A stretch of DNA of 64,000 nt from Nematostella vectensis. Its lineage: Eukaryota; Cnidaria; Anthozoa; Actiniaria; Edwardsiidae. The stretch lies in contig NC_064041.1 in assembly GCF_932526225.1 (NCBI RefSeq), forward strand, positions 7,461,042-7,525,041, in the 5' to 3' direction. Below are positions 31,801 through 43,265 of this stretch, in pieces; the stretch's first letter is position 1, and each line of letters starts with the position of its first letter. Made by a program: the position numbers and the translations under genes. Under the pieces are notes generated by a model that did not search any database, was not told the DNA's origin, and saw nothing but the letters and a program-made list of their open reading frames with translations.

Positions 31801-33209
31801 CAAATTGTCAACGTTGTATTGCTCGGAAAGCACTGGACCCACCGCCAGCACCCATGCTCTCGCTACAAGCAAATGAGCCGATGGATCTCTTGGCGATGGA
31901 CTTCCTTTCTCTTGAGGAGGGGAGAGGGGGTATGTCAAACATCCTGGTCGTTACGGATTCGTTTACGAAGTTTGCATGGGCATTCCCAACTCGTAATCAG
32001 AAGGCGGGTACTGTAGCGAAGATTCTATGGGAGAAAATACTCATTAATTACGGGTTTCCAAGGCGTCTACACTCGGATCAGGGTCGCGATTTTGAGTCCA
32101 ATGTTATCCGCGACTTATGTCTTTTGGCAGGAATTACCAAGTCGAGAACAACCCCGTATCATCCTCAGGGAAACGCCCAGACGGAGCGCTTTAATAGAAC
32201 CCTGTTGAATATGTTAGGAACATTAGATGAAGATAAGAAGTCGAGTTGGCCGGAGTACGTGTCATCAATGGCGCATGCGTATAATTGCACACGGCATCAG
32301 ACCACAAAGTACTCACCATACTTTCTAATGTTTGGCCGACATCCGAAGCTACCAATTGATGTAACATTGGGGGTTGCATCGGAAATCGCACCCACGAAAT
32401 CCTTGTCTTCCTACGTTGAGAGTTTGCGTGCAAGGCTTGACTATGCTTACAAGTTGGCTTCTAAGGAGAAAGATGCAGCGGCTGATCGAAACAAAAAGAG
32501 ATATGATGTTCGCGCTCGTGATGTAGCCCTCCAACCAGGAGATCGGGTCTTGGTTCGCAATTTGAGTATCCGAGGGAAACATAAGCTGAGTGACCGCTGG
32601 GAAGAGACTGTTCACATAGTCGAAGCGCGCCATGCCGACTTACCAGTCTACACTGTGCGACCAGAACAGGGTGGTAGAGCCCGAACTCTACATCGGAACT
32701 TGCTGTTACCAGTTGAAAGGACGTACCAACCAGTTGGTTTGCCACCAGATCACAATAGCCGACCCAGACGGCCACCGGAGGGCAAGAGACGTAGGAGAAT
32801 ACTACCTCAAGTGCCCCCAAGACCAATAAGACAAGAGGCCCAGGACGATTCCAGCTCAGCTGAAGACAGCGATGGCCTCGACCTGTTTGGGGTTCCCACT
32901 GCGGGACCCCCAGCGCTGCTGTTTCAAGCCGAGGTTGAGGAGCAAGACCCACAGGTAGCTGACGAAATGGAAGACACAGCTCCACCGGTAGTGGAGAACC
33001 ACGCGGCAAGGCCTCCAAGCCTTGCCTCATCGGATGTCTCTGATGTGCAGTCGGAACCAGAGCAGAGAACCAGATCAGGGCGTGTTTCCAAGAAGCCGCA
33101 GCGTCTGGTAGAGGATCCAGTTTGGTCAAGAAAACTGACAGCGATTATTTATCTTATAGACTGTCGGAACCAAAAGGTTTCGAGGAACTGGCATTTAAGC
33201 CATTATTAG
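28785..33209 (+). CDS. pol: Pol polyprotein (PR-RT-RNase H-IN) of the gypsy element
   Basis: Open for 1,474 codons from an ATG inside gag, but probably entered by -1 frameshifting at about 28851. Domains in order: aspartic protease with LLDTGSQIS (residue ~69); reverse transcriptase with RVCVDFRRLN, FCTLDLQSGY and catalytic YMDD (~523); RNase H with LHIDASGSGLGAALY (~683) and DSNPLTYL. The integrase has an HHCC zinc finger (from HDDVGHLGRDRT, ~972, to CQRCIARK) and a DDE core at MDFLSLEEG (~1037), LHSDQGRDF (~1096) and QTERFNRT (~1131). The C-terminal tail includes a basic, Ser-rich stretch (TRSGRVSKKPQRL). No frameshift or stop was found, so the element may still be able to move. Confidence 0.95.
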   Translation: MLSRWGTRSHTEKLYKHSIFGKQEGAFVEGQPKAVNYQPHMMTVLKSLIGDANECITFVNGSPCLALLDTGSQISSISQSFYEKHLKNCPLNSVDNLIKLVGAGGEQVPYIGYIEVEVSFPEEETGVHLEECALLLVVPDNDYNKRVPAVIGTNIAKAFHVRCKEKHGVQFVQRVQISSAWRRAYASLHKREHFNTKQSNGKVEVKSTLRHDIVIGAHQRTVVWGLTQSYPGGDSLAILETAGDNKLHPDLTVTTSLISLRGNGGKCKIPVEVTNISDEPVVIKGRTKLACISLASAVHEPIIEPDRGSIGDIDKSSFHGLFDLSGVQLNSDQKERVNIMLNRMQGAFAKDAQDLGCTGVIEHEINLSDDGPFKETTRRVPPGQLEEFKNALNDMLNSGVIKESKSPFASPVVLVRKKDNSLRVCVDFRRLNSKTIKDSYAIPRVVDTLQSLRGSKLFCTLDLQSGYLQVCISEKDQPKTAMTTPFGLFEFTRMPFGLTNAPATFQRLMEHCLRDLNYNTCVVYMDDVIVFARNFDEMMVRLEEVLTRLMKCGLKLKPSKCKLFQTRVRCLGHVVSAEGIEPDPEKVAPLHEWLSNPPKNTKELQTFLGFASYYRSFVKNFSKVAEPLRQLLITGPAKKHKQSSPPSSFTWTSECQSAFETLISHLTSSPILGYPDFELPFILHIDASGSGLGAALYQKKHNKLRVIAYGSRALTPAERNYSAYRREFLALKWAVAEKFRDYLYGAKCDVLTDSNPLTYLVSSAKLTPTDHRWLSALAPFDITITYRQGKSNGDADGLSRIPREGSEPTPEDKEDYLKPFLERLQTSEEASTCPKEVFQAIVQSLVVDTDDTPEWIPVAEQVGARPEAVAVDFQEHQRFVPSSTPFISENDWPRLQQADPVISKVLPFVTSGLPPTRREQRKLNSNAARLVKEFERLVVIDGTLKRRREVDGETSLQLVLPSKFHAQVLKGLHDDVGHLGRDRTQDLIQSRFYWPFMARDVEAHVSNCQRCIARKALDPPPAPMLSLQANEPMDLLAMDFLSLEEGRGGMSNILVVTDSFTKFAWAFPTRNQKAGTVAKILWEKILINYGFPRRLHSDQGRDFESNVIRDLCLLAGITKSRTTPYHPQGNAQTERFNRTLLNMLGTLDEDKKSSWPEYVSSMAHAYNCTRHQTTKYSPYFLMFGRHPKLPIDVTLGVASEIAPTKSLSSYVESLRARLDYAYKLASKEKDAAADRNKKRYDVRARDVALQPGDRVLVRNLSIRGKHKLSDRWEETVHIVEARHADLPVYTVRPEQGGRARTLHRNLLLPVERTYQPVGLPPDHNSRPRRPPEGKRRRRILPQVPPRPIRQEAQDDSSSAEDSDGLDLFGVPTAGPPALLFQAEVEEQDPQVADEMEDTAPPVVENHAARPPSLASSDVSDVQSEPEQRTRSGRVSKKPQRLVEDPVWSRKLTAIIYLIDCRNQKVSRNWHLSHY
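28845..28886 (+). promoter_or_regulatory. -1 ribosomal frameshift signal, gag to pol
   Basis: The heptamer GGGAAAC (28845-28851) sits in the gag frame as G GGA AAC, the X-XXY-YYZ arrangement. A 7-nt spacer follows, then an 8-bp stem, TGCCTTTG (28859-28866) with CAAAGGCA (28879-28886), closing a 12-nt loop. Slippage by -1 moves ribosomes from gag into the pol frame. Heptamer, spacing and frames all agree. Confidence 0.8.
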
Positions 33210-33285
33210 TAGACATTGAGATCGTATAAGACATTGTTTATTATTAACGTTTATTCTGTTAAACGTCGGGACGCCGTTTCCCACT

Positions 33286-33296
33286 AGGGGGGACCG
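33286..33296 (+). promoter_or_regulatory. Polypurine tract
   Basis: AGGGGGGACCG lies immediately before the 3' LTR, where plus-strand priming takes place in LTR elements. Confidence 0.7.
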
Positions 33297-33529
33297 TGTC
33301 AGAGCGCGATTTCCGGTCACTTGTTAGGAAAAGTCCTAGGCGTTCATGTAGCGCGCTCGCGCCGGCCTGGACCGGAGTCAGGCACCTTTGTCAGGACATG
33401 TTCAGTTATGTAATGGCGATCGAGCGTGTTGATAATTACACAGCGCAAAATCTCGTCGAAATTGTGTGTTAAAGTAGTCTTTCTCCGCTCGGAAACCTTT
33501 GGAAATAGTCCCCGATTTCCCCTGCTACA
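33297..33529 (+). repeat. 3' LTR
   Basis: 233 bp, no difference from the 5' LTR seen on direct reading. The right flank begins CCCA, matching the left flank. Confidence 0.95.
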
Positions 33530-34887
33530 CCCACATGGTCCCGGGCAAGGGTGGGGGATTAGACTTTGACCCTGTACAAAACCGAGAAAAGACCCCACCC
33601 CCGCGGGACAAAACTGCAGTCAAATGCTCCTACCCCTCGGGATGCAAACTATAGGCAACTACCCGACATTTAAAGACAACAAGTCATCTGTAAATAACAT
33701 ATCAATATTTGGGTGACCTTAAAACCCGCTCGGTCAATCTCTTGGAGGCCTGGGTCTAAAGAGTTTATAGGATTAGTAAGAAAAACATTTGACCAAGCGA
33801 GCAAGTTTTGCTTAATAATTTTTGCCGCGAGTCTCAAATTGACAGGAATCAGTATTTTTCACCATGTTTTCTGGAGATCGGGGAGCGGGAAAACTTTAGC
33901 TCTTCTAAATATGGGCATCTATGCTCATATAAGGCAATACATACGAAGGACACTATCCGTGGGGAATGTTTGATATGAGCCTTTATCTTTCAAAGCCAGT
34001 ACACTTAAGCGAGTACATTTGTACCAATAACTATGAAGATAACAGTTAATAAAAAAACCATCTTCATCTGGCGTTATTTATATCATTCATATTCGTTTCC
34101 GCACATTTCGGATGCAGCTTGCCACATGCTGATACATGGAATTGATGACTTGACTTTTGCAAAGTACATTTGTGACGCTATTCAATTGTCCCCAAGAACC
34201 CAGGGTGAGGACAATTCTTAGAGTCGAAAAGAGTCAATTCCCCCACCCCCTCACTACAGATTCTCCTTCAAAAGTGCTCTTAACCCCCACGTGACCCCAG
34301 CCCTTCCCCGGGACCATGGGGGTGGGGGTGGGGGTTTCAAATGACTAGTGAATAATCTAGAGATTAAACACCTCCCCGAATAAGTACCTCGCCTAGGACA
34401 TGAATATCAACATTCATGAGTGTTACCAAATAAAAGATCCTAAATGTTTTTGGTTGATGGATTCCGTTTGTTGGTTTAACAATTGGGATTGCCTGGTGCA
34501 CACTAGAAACATAACAACATAAGAGCGAATGTTAAAACCGGAAAAGGCTCGATTTACAGCCGTCGCTAGGCACGTACTGCGGGCTCACAGGAACGAGATG
34601 GAAATCGACCCTAGAAAAGCTGGGAAAATAACAGAAATGCTCAGTGTTTTTAACATGACATTTTCACTTTATATTATTGCTAGCATTATGTGTATTCATT
34701 TTAGTTAAATGTCGCTTGTGAGTTGGAAAATTTTGTTCCCGTGACGTCATGCTTATATTGTTACTGGTGTACTCTAGGCATAAGTGTGAGCTAAAAATCG
34801 CATAAACGACTCGAAAATAAGGGTCGCTTATAGCTTGCGGCGGGCGCTTATGCAGAGGATCTGTTATGTGAATGTGGCAATCGCAAC
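33530..34887. other. Non-coding stretch right of the retrotransposon
   Basis: No gene found. It contains G/C-rich simple tracts (34315-34335) and at 34496-34535 a short piece of the GTGCACAC-TIR MITE family. Confidence 0.4.
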
Positions 34888-35995
34888 AGTTTACTTCCGG
34901 TCAATTACGTAACAATCTCAAATGATTTTTAACGGAAATCGCAAAAAATATATTTCAAATAATTGTGAAAGCATTGCGTCAAGAGACCATGATGTAACAG
35001 AACGAATCCCCCATATTAGGGTATGTTCCAATGATGACGTCCGTGAAAACTATTTTTAGAACAAGCAGTTATTTTTAGATACGTCTCTGATTGGTTAGCG
35101 CTCACGTTTCCTAGCAACAAGAGTCTTACGCGCGATCACATCTTGAGCAATGTGATCCGGCAAAGGATGTTTCGGAAATCTTTTTGACCGAAAATACCTT
35201 CCTTTTTTACGAACGCTGTGAAAATGATCTTCCATAGAGTACGCTGGAGCCAATCAACCGTTTCTGGGACATTGAAATGCATAAAGTGCGTGATTTTAGG
35301 CTCTGGGATCAACTTCCCCAGTAAAAGTTTTCACTGCTGATTCGCAAATTACTTACTTATAACACAAGAATCAATCATAAATCTGTGTTTACAAACACAA
35401 TTCTCTTCCAATTCCCTTTTAATGAAAAAGATACATCCAGAACTTAATACCATTATATTCACACCGATATTACAAATAAAAGATTTCAAGTCTTTATAAT
35501 GAAGTAGATCTTATTCCAGTGACAAGGGTTTCTGAGTGACATGAAATCTGAACATTTGCGTGAAAAATTGAAGTTCATTCATCTAAAAATGTTATAAATC
35601 AAAGAAAAATAAAGGCCTTCTTGTATTAAAATACATAACATAGACTATGAGAATGCCTAGGTATTCTATCTTACCGAATTGCAGAGAATAAGAACTTTCT
35701 AGGAGTCTGCACGATGCATCTTGAATGAATAACCAAATATGGCGCGACGAACCATGTATGGATGCTATGATTGACAAGCTCGCGCAATCTAAAAATAGCT
35801 TTCTTGGACGTTATCATGGGCCACGGGGATTCGTTCTCTTATATCATGGTCTCTTGATTGTGTCTATTGGAAATTTCTTCTAGCATGTGACAGAAAAATT
35901 GAAGCCGATCGGCCTGTTTTAGCGCGGATTTTAACAAATTTGTTTGTCTTTTGTCGGTTGAGGTTTCTCTAGCCTAGGATCCACGAAAGTAAACT
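34888..35995. mobile_element. MITE family S, interrupted by another element
   Basis: The outer parts match 59034-59245: left TTTACTTCCGGT...ATTACGT, then TATTTCAAA/ATTGTGAAAGC. After the interruption comes CTATTGGAAATTTCTTCTAG and the GCGCGGATT...TGTC...GTTGAGGTTTC block. A further fragment is at 38968-39003. The match is broken between about 34978 and 35860 by a nested insertion. Confidence 0.75.
34979..35859. mobile_element. Nested inverted-repeat element
   Basis: Terminal inverted repeats start CAAGAGACCATGATGTAACA on the left. On the right they end in TATATCATGGTCTCTTG, the near-perfect complement. Similarity continues inward for about 80-90 bp (ACGTCC...CTATTTTTAGA blocks). ATTG on both sides could be the target duplication. 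The interior has no transposase-like ORF, so it is non-autonomous. Confidence 0.8.
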
Positions 35996-36216
35996 CCGCT
36001 GCCATATTGCCGCTTTAATAAAAGACAATCGCATTGCAGTTTGGAAAGAAATAAAATGAATACGTGGTAATATGAACATATTAATGACGATAATTTGATG
36101 CTACACTTTAGCTGATGTTTGTTTTGGGGGGGAGGGAGGGGCTGGTGAGTAGATTATTCATGCTAGTACCCCAGGTGACAAAGAGAAAAAATGCTAATTA
36201 GTTTTCACTGTTCCAG

Positions 36217-39200
36217 AATGTAATGATCCCCTTGGGCTGGCATCAGATCTGCCCGATTCCAAGTTCAACTCGAGCTCTGAGCTTTCTCCAAGCACCAGGC
36301 CTCATCACGGCAGGCTGCACAACGCGCATGCGTGGTGTGCTGCGGCGAATGACGCTGACCAGTATCTGGAGATAGACCTGGGACTCGTGCGCATGATCAA
36401 GTCCATCGCAGTTCAAGGAAACCCTACCGCTGACCAGTTTGTGACGTCATTCGCCTTGGAGTCATCTGTTGTGGCGGGATCTTGGCTAACGTATGTGGAG
36501 ACGGGGGCACGTCGAATTGTGAGTATTCAGAGGGTGGGGGGAGGGGTGGGGAGAGATATTGGTGGCGCAGTCACACCCCATTATTTCCTTACCTTTTTCA
36601 AAATGTAGGGTTAGGGTGCGATTTGAGATCTACATCTACTAATCAGACCTGATAATTTGCCTGATTTTTAGAAATTTTGTTGTTTGATGGATCCAATCCA
36701 TTGTGTATCGACTTTTTACATTTATCGATATATTTTTATATCTTATTTAATGCTTATAAGAAAGCAGGAATGGATAACATATATTCTATAGGCTGATATA
36801 TGTATAAATCATCTATCCAGGTCTAGGGTAATGTGCGATGGTGGTCGCATTTTGATATCGTGGTTGATATGTGTATAAATCCTCTATCCAGTTCCAGGGT
36901 GAAATTGATATTGGTCGCATTATGAAGGGATATCGTGGTTGATATGTGTTTAGCCTTTCCAGTTCCAGGGTAATAGCGATAGTTGTCGCATTATGAAGGG
37001 ATGTCGTGGTTGATATGTGCTTAAATCGCCTTTCCAGTTTCAGGGTAATAGCGATGGTTGTCGCATTATGAAGGGATGTCGTGGTTGATATGTGTTTAAA
37101 TCGCCTTTCCAGTTCCAGGGTAATAGCGATGGTTGTCGCATTATGAAGGGATGTCGTGGTTGATATGTGCTTAAATCGCCTTTCCAGTCCCAGGGTAATA
37201 GCGATGGTTGTCGCATTATGAAGGGATGTCGTGGTTGATATGTGTTTAAATCGCCTTTCCAGCTCCAGGGTAATATTGACGGTGGTTGATATGTGTATAA
37301 ATCTTCTATCCAGTTTCAGGGCAAAATTGATATTGATCGCATTATGAAGGGATATTGTGGTTGATATGTGTTTAAATCGCCTTTCCAGTTCCAGGGTAAT
37401 AGTGATGGTTGTCGCATTATGAAGGGATGTCGTGGTTGATATGTGTATAAATCGCATGTCAAGTTTCAGGGTAATAGCGATAGTGATCACATTAGGAGGG
37501 ATATCGTGGTTGATATGTGTATAAATCGCCTTTCCAGTTCCAGGGTAATAGTGATGGTGGTCGCATTGTGAAGCACTCTCTTCTTCACGTGGTCGCCGCT
37601 TCCCGCATCCGCGTTAGGCCTGTAACGTGGTACGGTCATGTGTGCCTTCGTGTTGAGCTGTATGGCTGTGACGCAGGTAAGATAAAACCACAGGAAGCCT
37701 CGGATGTCTTTTTTTCTGAGGAAATATTTTTTCTGCTATTGCGCTTCATTCTCAGGCATGGCAATCTGCATATCTGTTATCATCATCATCATCATCGTCG
37801 TCGTCGTCGTCGTCGTCGTTCATCATCATCATCATAATCATTATTGCTAAATTGCTATTGCTATTCTGTTGCTGTTGCTGTTGCTATTGCTATTGCTAAA
37901 TTGCTAAATTGCTAAATTACTATTGCTATTGCTATTATTTTAATTTCAAGTCTAAAAAAAAAAAGAAAAAAAACATTAGATAAGGACGTTCACAAAACTG
38001 CCGAGGTGGTCACGGAAGCGCGTCGCACTATTTTAAGATGTTTCCATATATTTTTGTAGATTCTCTTGTCCCCCTGGGAATGAACAGCGGAGAGATCCCT
38101 TCCTGGGCCATAACTGCTTCATCATCGTTTGATGGTCACCCGCCGACCTACGGGAGATTATACCTGTCTATAGCTGATGGCAGCACGTGCTGGGCCAGCG
38201 CAAATGGAGACACGGCTCCCTTTTTTCAAGTGAATCTTGGTCGACCGCGTTATGTAACGGCCATTGCGACGCAAAGACGCTATGGGTGGAGTCAGCGCGT
38301 CACTGCGTACAATGTCAAGTATGGAGATTGTGTCACTTGGAAGACTATTGCAGAAGACAGCGGACAAGCCAAGGTAGGCAATACGGGACTTGTGCCAACA
38401 GGCTGCGCCCGCCCACTTCTGTGCTTAGCCCAGTCCTATTCGTTCTTATCCGGGTTTTCTGTGTTTAGCCCCATCCCACGCGTTCTTATCCGTGATTCTG
38501 TTCGGTCTTTCTGTGGTTAATTAGAGTCGTGAAGTAACAGAAAATCCCCTGCGTGAGCTGACCCCAGACCCCAAGCTGCATCACGGTTCAACTGATAGTA
38601 AACCCAGTTGTCTGTTGTTTGGTTGGTTTATTGGCCGTTCTGTGTTTTTTTGGTTGGTTGTTTTTCGTTATGAGGTTGGATGATTTTTTGTTTTTCGTTT
38701 TTTTTATGGCCAGTCTGTTGTCCACAGGTTGATCCGCCAATAAGATGTTTTTTATTGTTGTTTTTTATTGTTTAAGCCGCATTACCACCAGCTTACTGCC
38801 GGTGGACCGACGAAAACCTCAACTGACAAGAGACAAAATAATCTATTAGAGTCCTCGCTATGAAACAGGCCATCCGCTCCAGTCACATCATTAAATAAAC
38901 TTCCACCAGACACACTGCTTTTTCAATTTTGAATTATTTTTCGTGTTTTCCGCTAAAAATCATCGGAGCTTGTTACGTAATCTACCGGAAGTAAACTGGC
39001 GACTATGCTGTCTTAAACTGCTTGAACTTATATACACACCTTTTTTCAAGGTTTTCCCCGGGAATACATTAGATAACTAGGATGTCGTTCGGAATGTGCT
39101 GCCTCAAGTTTTTCTAGCACGCTGCGTGCGCATCTGCCCTACAGCCTGGGACCAACACTGCAGTCTGAGGGCGGAACTGTACAGTTATGGCATGGGTAAG

Positions 39201-42200
39201 CTAAGGCAGCAACTCGTAGACCGTAAATTTCGATGGTCCGAGGGGGGCGTTAAATAGATGGGAGGCGTTTCTTAGAAAGGTGTTCTTTACAAACTACAAC
39301 AATATAACAAACCCAAGTGCAGTGGGTTCCTAATCTCAGCAAGGATAATGTTATATTATACCCTGCGTGGCAAGCGGTTATTGCCATTGGGCAAGTGTCA
39401 CCCAGTAGTAGCCAATTAAATTTGATTTATATTTACAGAATTCCTATGTCGTTTAATTTTAGGCAGGGAGGTTAAATGGAAAGGGCGTCCACTAGAGAGG
39501 GGCGTTCAATATAAACTTGTAAGCTGTTGGGCGTTCTTTAGATAGAAGGCGTCTATTAGATCGTTTACTGTAGTTGCAGCAGCGGATCTACGAGGGAGAG
39601 TAATAGGGTTTAACCCCCTCCCCCCCTTGCGCTACCTTTTTTTATTGTTTCCATTGTGTTTGTTCATTCCAATCCTTACGAAGGTTAAAATAATTACGAT
39701 ATTTTTTTTGTCAAAAACCCTTACCCTCCTTTGGCAAAAAACTAGATCCGCCCCTGAGTTGTAATTTTCAATGGTGTACTAACCAGGAGAAGCAAGAACA
39801 ATCTTGTCTGCCCTGTATTTACAAGTGTCAAGCAGACTTATATCCTCCAATTCGCCATACTCCCTAAGATCTAAGCGCTCACATAGTGTGGTTCCGGGTC
39901 GCACGGACCGTTTTTCCAAATTCGTCTCAGCGCAATATGCTGGGGATTTAATGTTATTATGAATTATGTATGGTGTAATGTATTTTGTAGTTAGCTGACC
40001 CCACCGGTAATTCAGTTGTAAAAGAACTGCAAACGGTTGAAATAAACGAGAATGTTTGTTTGTTTGTTTATCTAAAAACCTGTATCATTTCGTAACAACT
40101 GACCCTAAAACTAAAATATAAGTTATGTAAATTTTTTTGTCTTGGCAAGGCAGTTTTGACGAGCCTCCGTCAGCCATTCCTTTGTTATTGTTTTCATTCT
40201 GTATATTCATTCTCCCTTGAATAATCGCCTTCCTCGAATAAGCGACCCCCCCCCCTCTTTCCCAGTAAATATGATAATATGTTGCTGTCCATATTCAAAA
40301 TACAAACACATCCTCCCGCGCTGGAGCACATTAGACTCTGGACAAATATATAAATTTAAAAAAGCTACCCCAAGCTGTACGAATATAGAGACTGCTGCAG
40401 TAGTATAAAACTGGTATTAAAAAAAAAACAACCTTCGGCCTTACTTGAAAACTTTTTCCTTTTGAATAAGCGCCTCCCTCGAATAAGCGCCCAATCTGAG
40501 AGTTGAATTTTTTTTATAAGCGCCGGGGCGATTTTTCGAGTAAAAATACGGTATGTGATAAAATCTCAAAACAACCATTCAAAACAAACGGGAGTTTTAC
40601 TTTGCCTTTTTTTTCAGCGACTGCTTCAGATCTAGTGGCTGGGAATACTGACGCGGTATATAGCGCCTCGACAAGCCTCAACTTTAACCACCAACCAGAT
40701 TACGCGAAATTCTCCTCCTACCAGGGTTATCGTGCTTGGTGCCCGTTAACAGTACATGGTAGCCATTGGCTTCAAATCTGCCTTGGTCACGTGACTCTCG
40801 TGACAGGAGTTGTCACGCAACGCCGAGGAGATAGTTACGAAGTGTGGGTGACGAGTTTCCAAGTAAGGGCACTGTTTCCGGCACATCCCTCACCCTCTAG
40901 AAGCCTTTTTAAAAGGTCTTAAAAGAAAAAAATATAACAAAATTTTCTGCAAGTTTACGTAAAATGTGTTTAGGGGCCAAAAAAAAGAAGAAGAAAAAAT
41001 GATTGGAGTGGATATCTAAATAGGGGTATGTGTTTTCCTTGAGAGGCAATGGCCAGGCGAGAAGTCCGGGGCATCTTTGGAAAACTTTTTGAAATAAGCA
41101 CTTGCATTCAGCATTTGCTTTCTTCGTCGCGCTTCTTTGAACTTATGATGCTCTGTATGTCCGGTTTGGGTGTAACACGTTGCTTATTATTCAATAGGTG
41201 TCTCATAGTCTGGATGGAACTAATTTCCAATATTACAATGAAGAACCAGGAGGGGCAATCAAGGTATTATTTTTATCAACATCAAAATTTACACCATCAT
41301 TATCACAATTTATGTTATCATCATTATTTCCATCAGCATTATCATTATTGCACCATCTATTATAATCTACATAATCGCCATCATTATTTGCATCATCCTT
41401 ACAATAATTTACATCATAATTAACATTATTGTCATTTGCATCATCATCATCTACGTCATAATCATAACAAATGACATTATCACCATCATCAAAATTTACA
41501 TCACCATCATCATAATTTACATCATCATCAGTATCCTCATTTCGTCATCATGTACCAGGGGTAACGATTATACCTTGTTTTCGGAGCTTATCACCACCCC
41601 TGATTAACGCGAAATTTAAAAAAAAACGCGTTTATTAAATTAGCCTTAAGTTGAACGTGAATAACGAATATCTTGATTACCAGATTACTTCGAGTTAATT
41701 TAGGCGATCTTTATAGATAACTTTTCAAGGTATTTTCTTCTATAATTTGATTGAAATTGTCTGCGATATTACGACGCCGACATCTTATTGCCTGAGACTA
41801 TTATATTGACATACAGGCACGCTAAATACAAGGTCCAGCCTCTTTTTGTGTTAATATGGACAAAAACTGATTCTCGTTGAATTAATTAGTAGCAACGAAT
41901 TAACGTTAATTGAACTGATATAATTCGGTTTAACGTGCATTTATGTGGATACGTCAAACAGAAAATAAACTGATCTATTGTATTGTAGACATTTTCTTGT
42001 GGATCGCAAGTAACTACGGCCTGTAAGACCATCTTCATGTCATCGATCAAAGCAAAATGCATCCGGTTGCATATCCAAGCCTGGAATACCCAAGCCGCCG
42101 GTGAATACCTGTGCATGAGAGCTCAACTAATTGGCCATATTAAGGGTGAGCCAACTGACACTAGCTTGCAAAAGCAAAAAATTGTATACACCTATTTCAA

Positions 42201-43183
42201 ATAACGTTGTTAGTGCAAATGACAGTGTGAAACGGCAAATGGCAGTTCTAAGACCGAATTGTACTGTGGGTCTTGTTATATTTCTACCGAATACGACATG
42301 ACGGAAAAACATGACGTGACGCGTCAAAGCCCATTTCACATCGAATAAGGCGGAGAATTTCTCCGAGTACTTAGTAACTTATAGCAAACAAAATATCAAG
42401 TGCGACTTTTCTAAATTGATGCGACTTTTTGTAAAGTGTCATTGAAATTTGAGCTTTTCGTTCCTGAACTGATACACAGGGCAATGATGATCAAGGAAAA
42501 AATATCTTAAAAAGCCAAAATCTGGTTATGTGCACTTCGGCCTCATGTTATTTGTGTTTTAAAAATCAGTCCGTAATACAAGGAACCTATAGCCATTGTA
42601 AGAAATTGTGTCTTCTCTCTCTATCTGGAATTGCGCGTTTTCCAGGTTTTTTCCGTCATGTCACCCAATACAGAAAAATGTGGGGAAATCATAAGACAAT
42701 CCATTAAGACCGTCAATGTATGGCTTTGGTATTGAAGGTTTTTATCACCTTTATTTGTACAAATAATTAGTACCAAGAGAGCATAAGATCTAACGCTCTC
42801 TTGTTAGTACCCGGGAGCACCTTTCGGTCGTAGAACTGCCATTGACAACGTAATTTTTTAAATAAATGTATATGCGATTGATTGATTATTTGATTATAAT
42901 TAACACTGGTGTAGATGACAAAAAAATAATGAAAATTATCGTATTATAGACGTATGAAAATATGATGTGAATGATGATAATTCATTGCCTCTGACTGCTG
43001 GTGTACGTCGGACCTTCTGGGCTGCGTCGACATTTAAATGGAAATAAGATGTCTTTCATGCTGGCAATGTAGAATGATGATAATAATCCCGATTATGATT
43101 ATGTGATGCTGATAATGATAATGATGGGCGATGATAGCATGAAAATGGCGATCATAATAATGATTGATGGTGATTATGATTAT

Positions 43184-43265
<82 letters not shown>

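Larger units (their letters stand above)
27263..33529 (+). mobile_element. Full-length Ty3/gypsy LTR retrotransposon
   Basis: Two 233-bp LTRs (27263-27495 and 33297-33529), both TGTCAG...CTACA, look identical base for base. CCCA flanks both sides as a 4-bp target duplication. A primer-binding site and a purine-rich tract are in the expected places, and gag and pol are both open. Order PR-RT-RNase H-IN places it in Ty3/gypsy (Metaviridae). Identical LTRs mean recent insertion. Confidence 0.95.

Noticed and set aside
32461..33129. 222-codon ORF antisense to pol
   Set aside because: It is a shadow of the integrase C-terminal coding region, which is the real frame.
36813..37490. 225-codon minus-strand ORF
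   Set aside because: It is the antisense of the 75-bp array; 75 is divisible by 3, so the frame stays open by chance. The plus strand explains the sequence.
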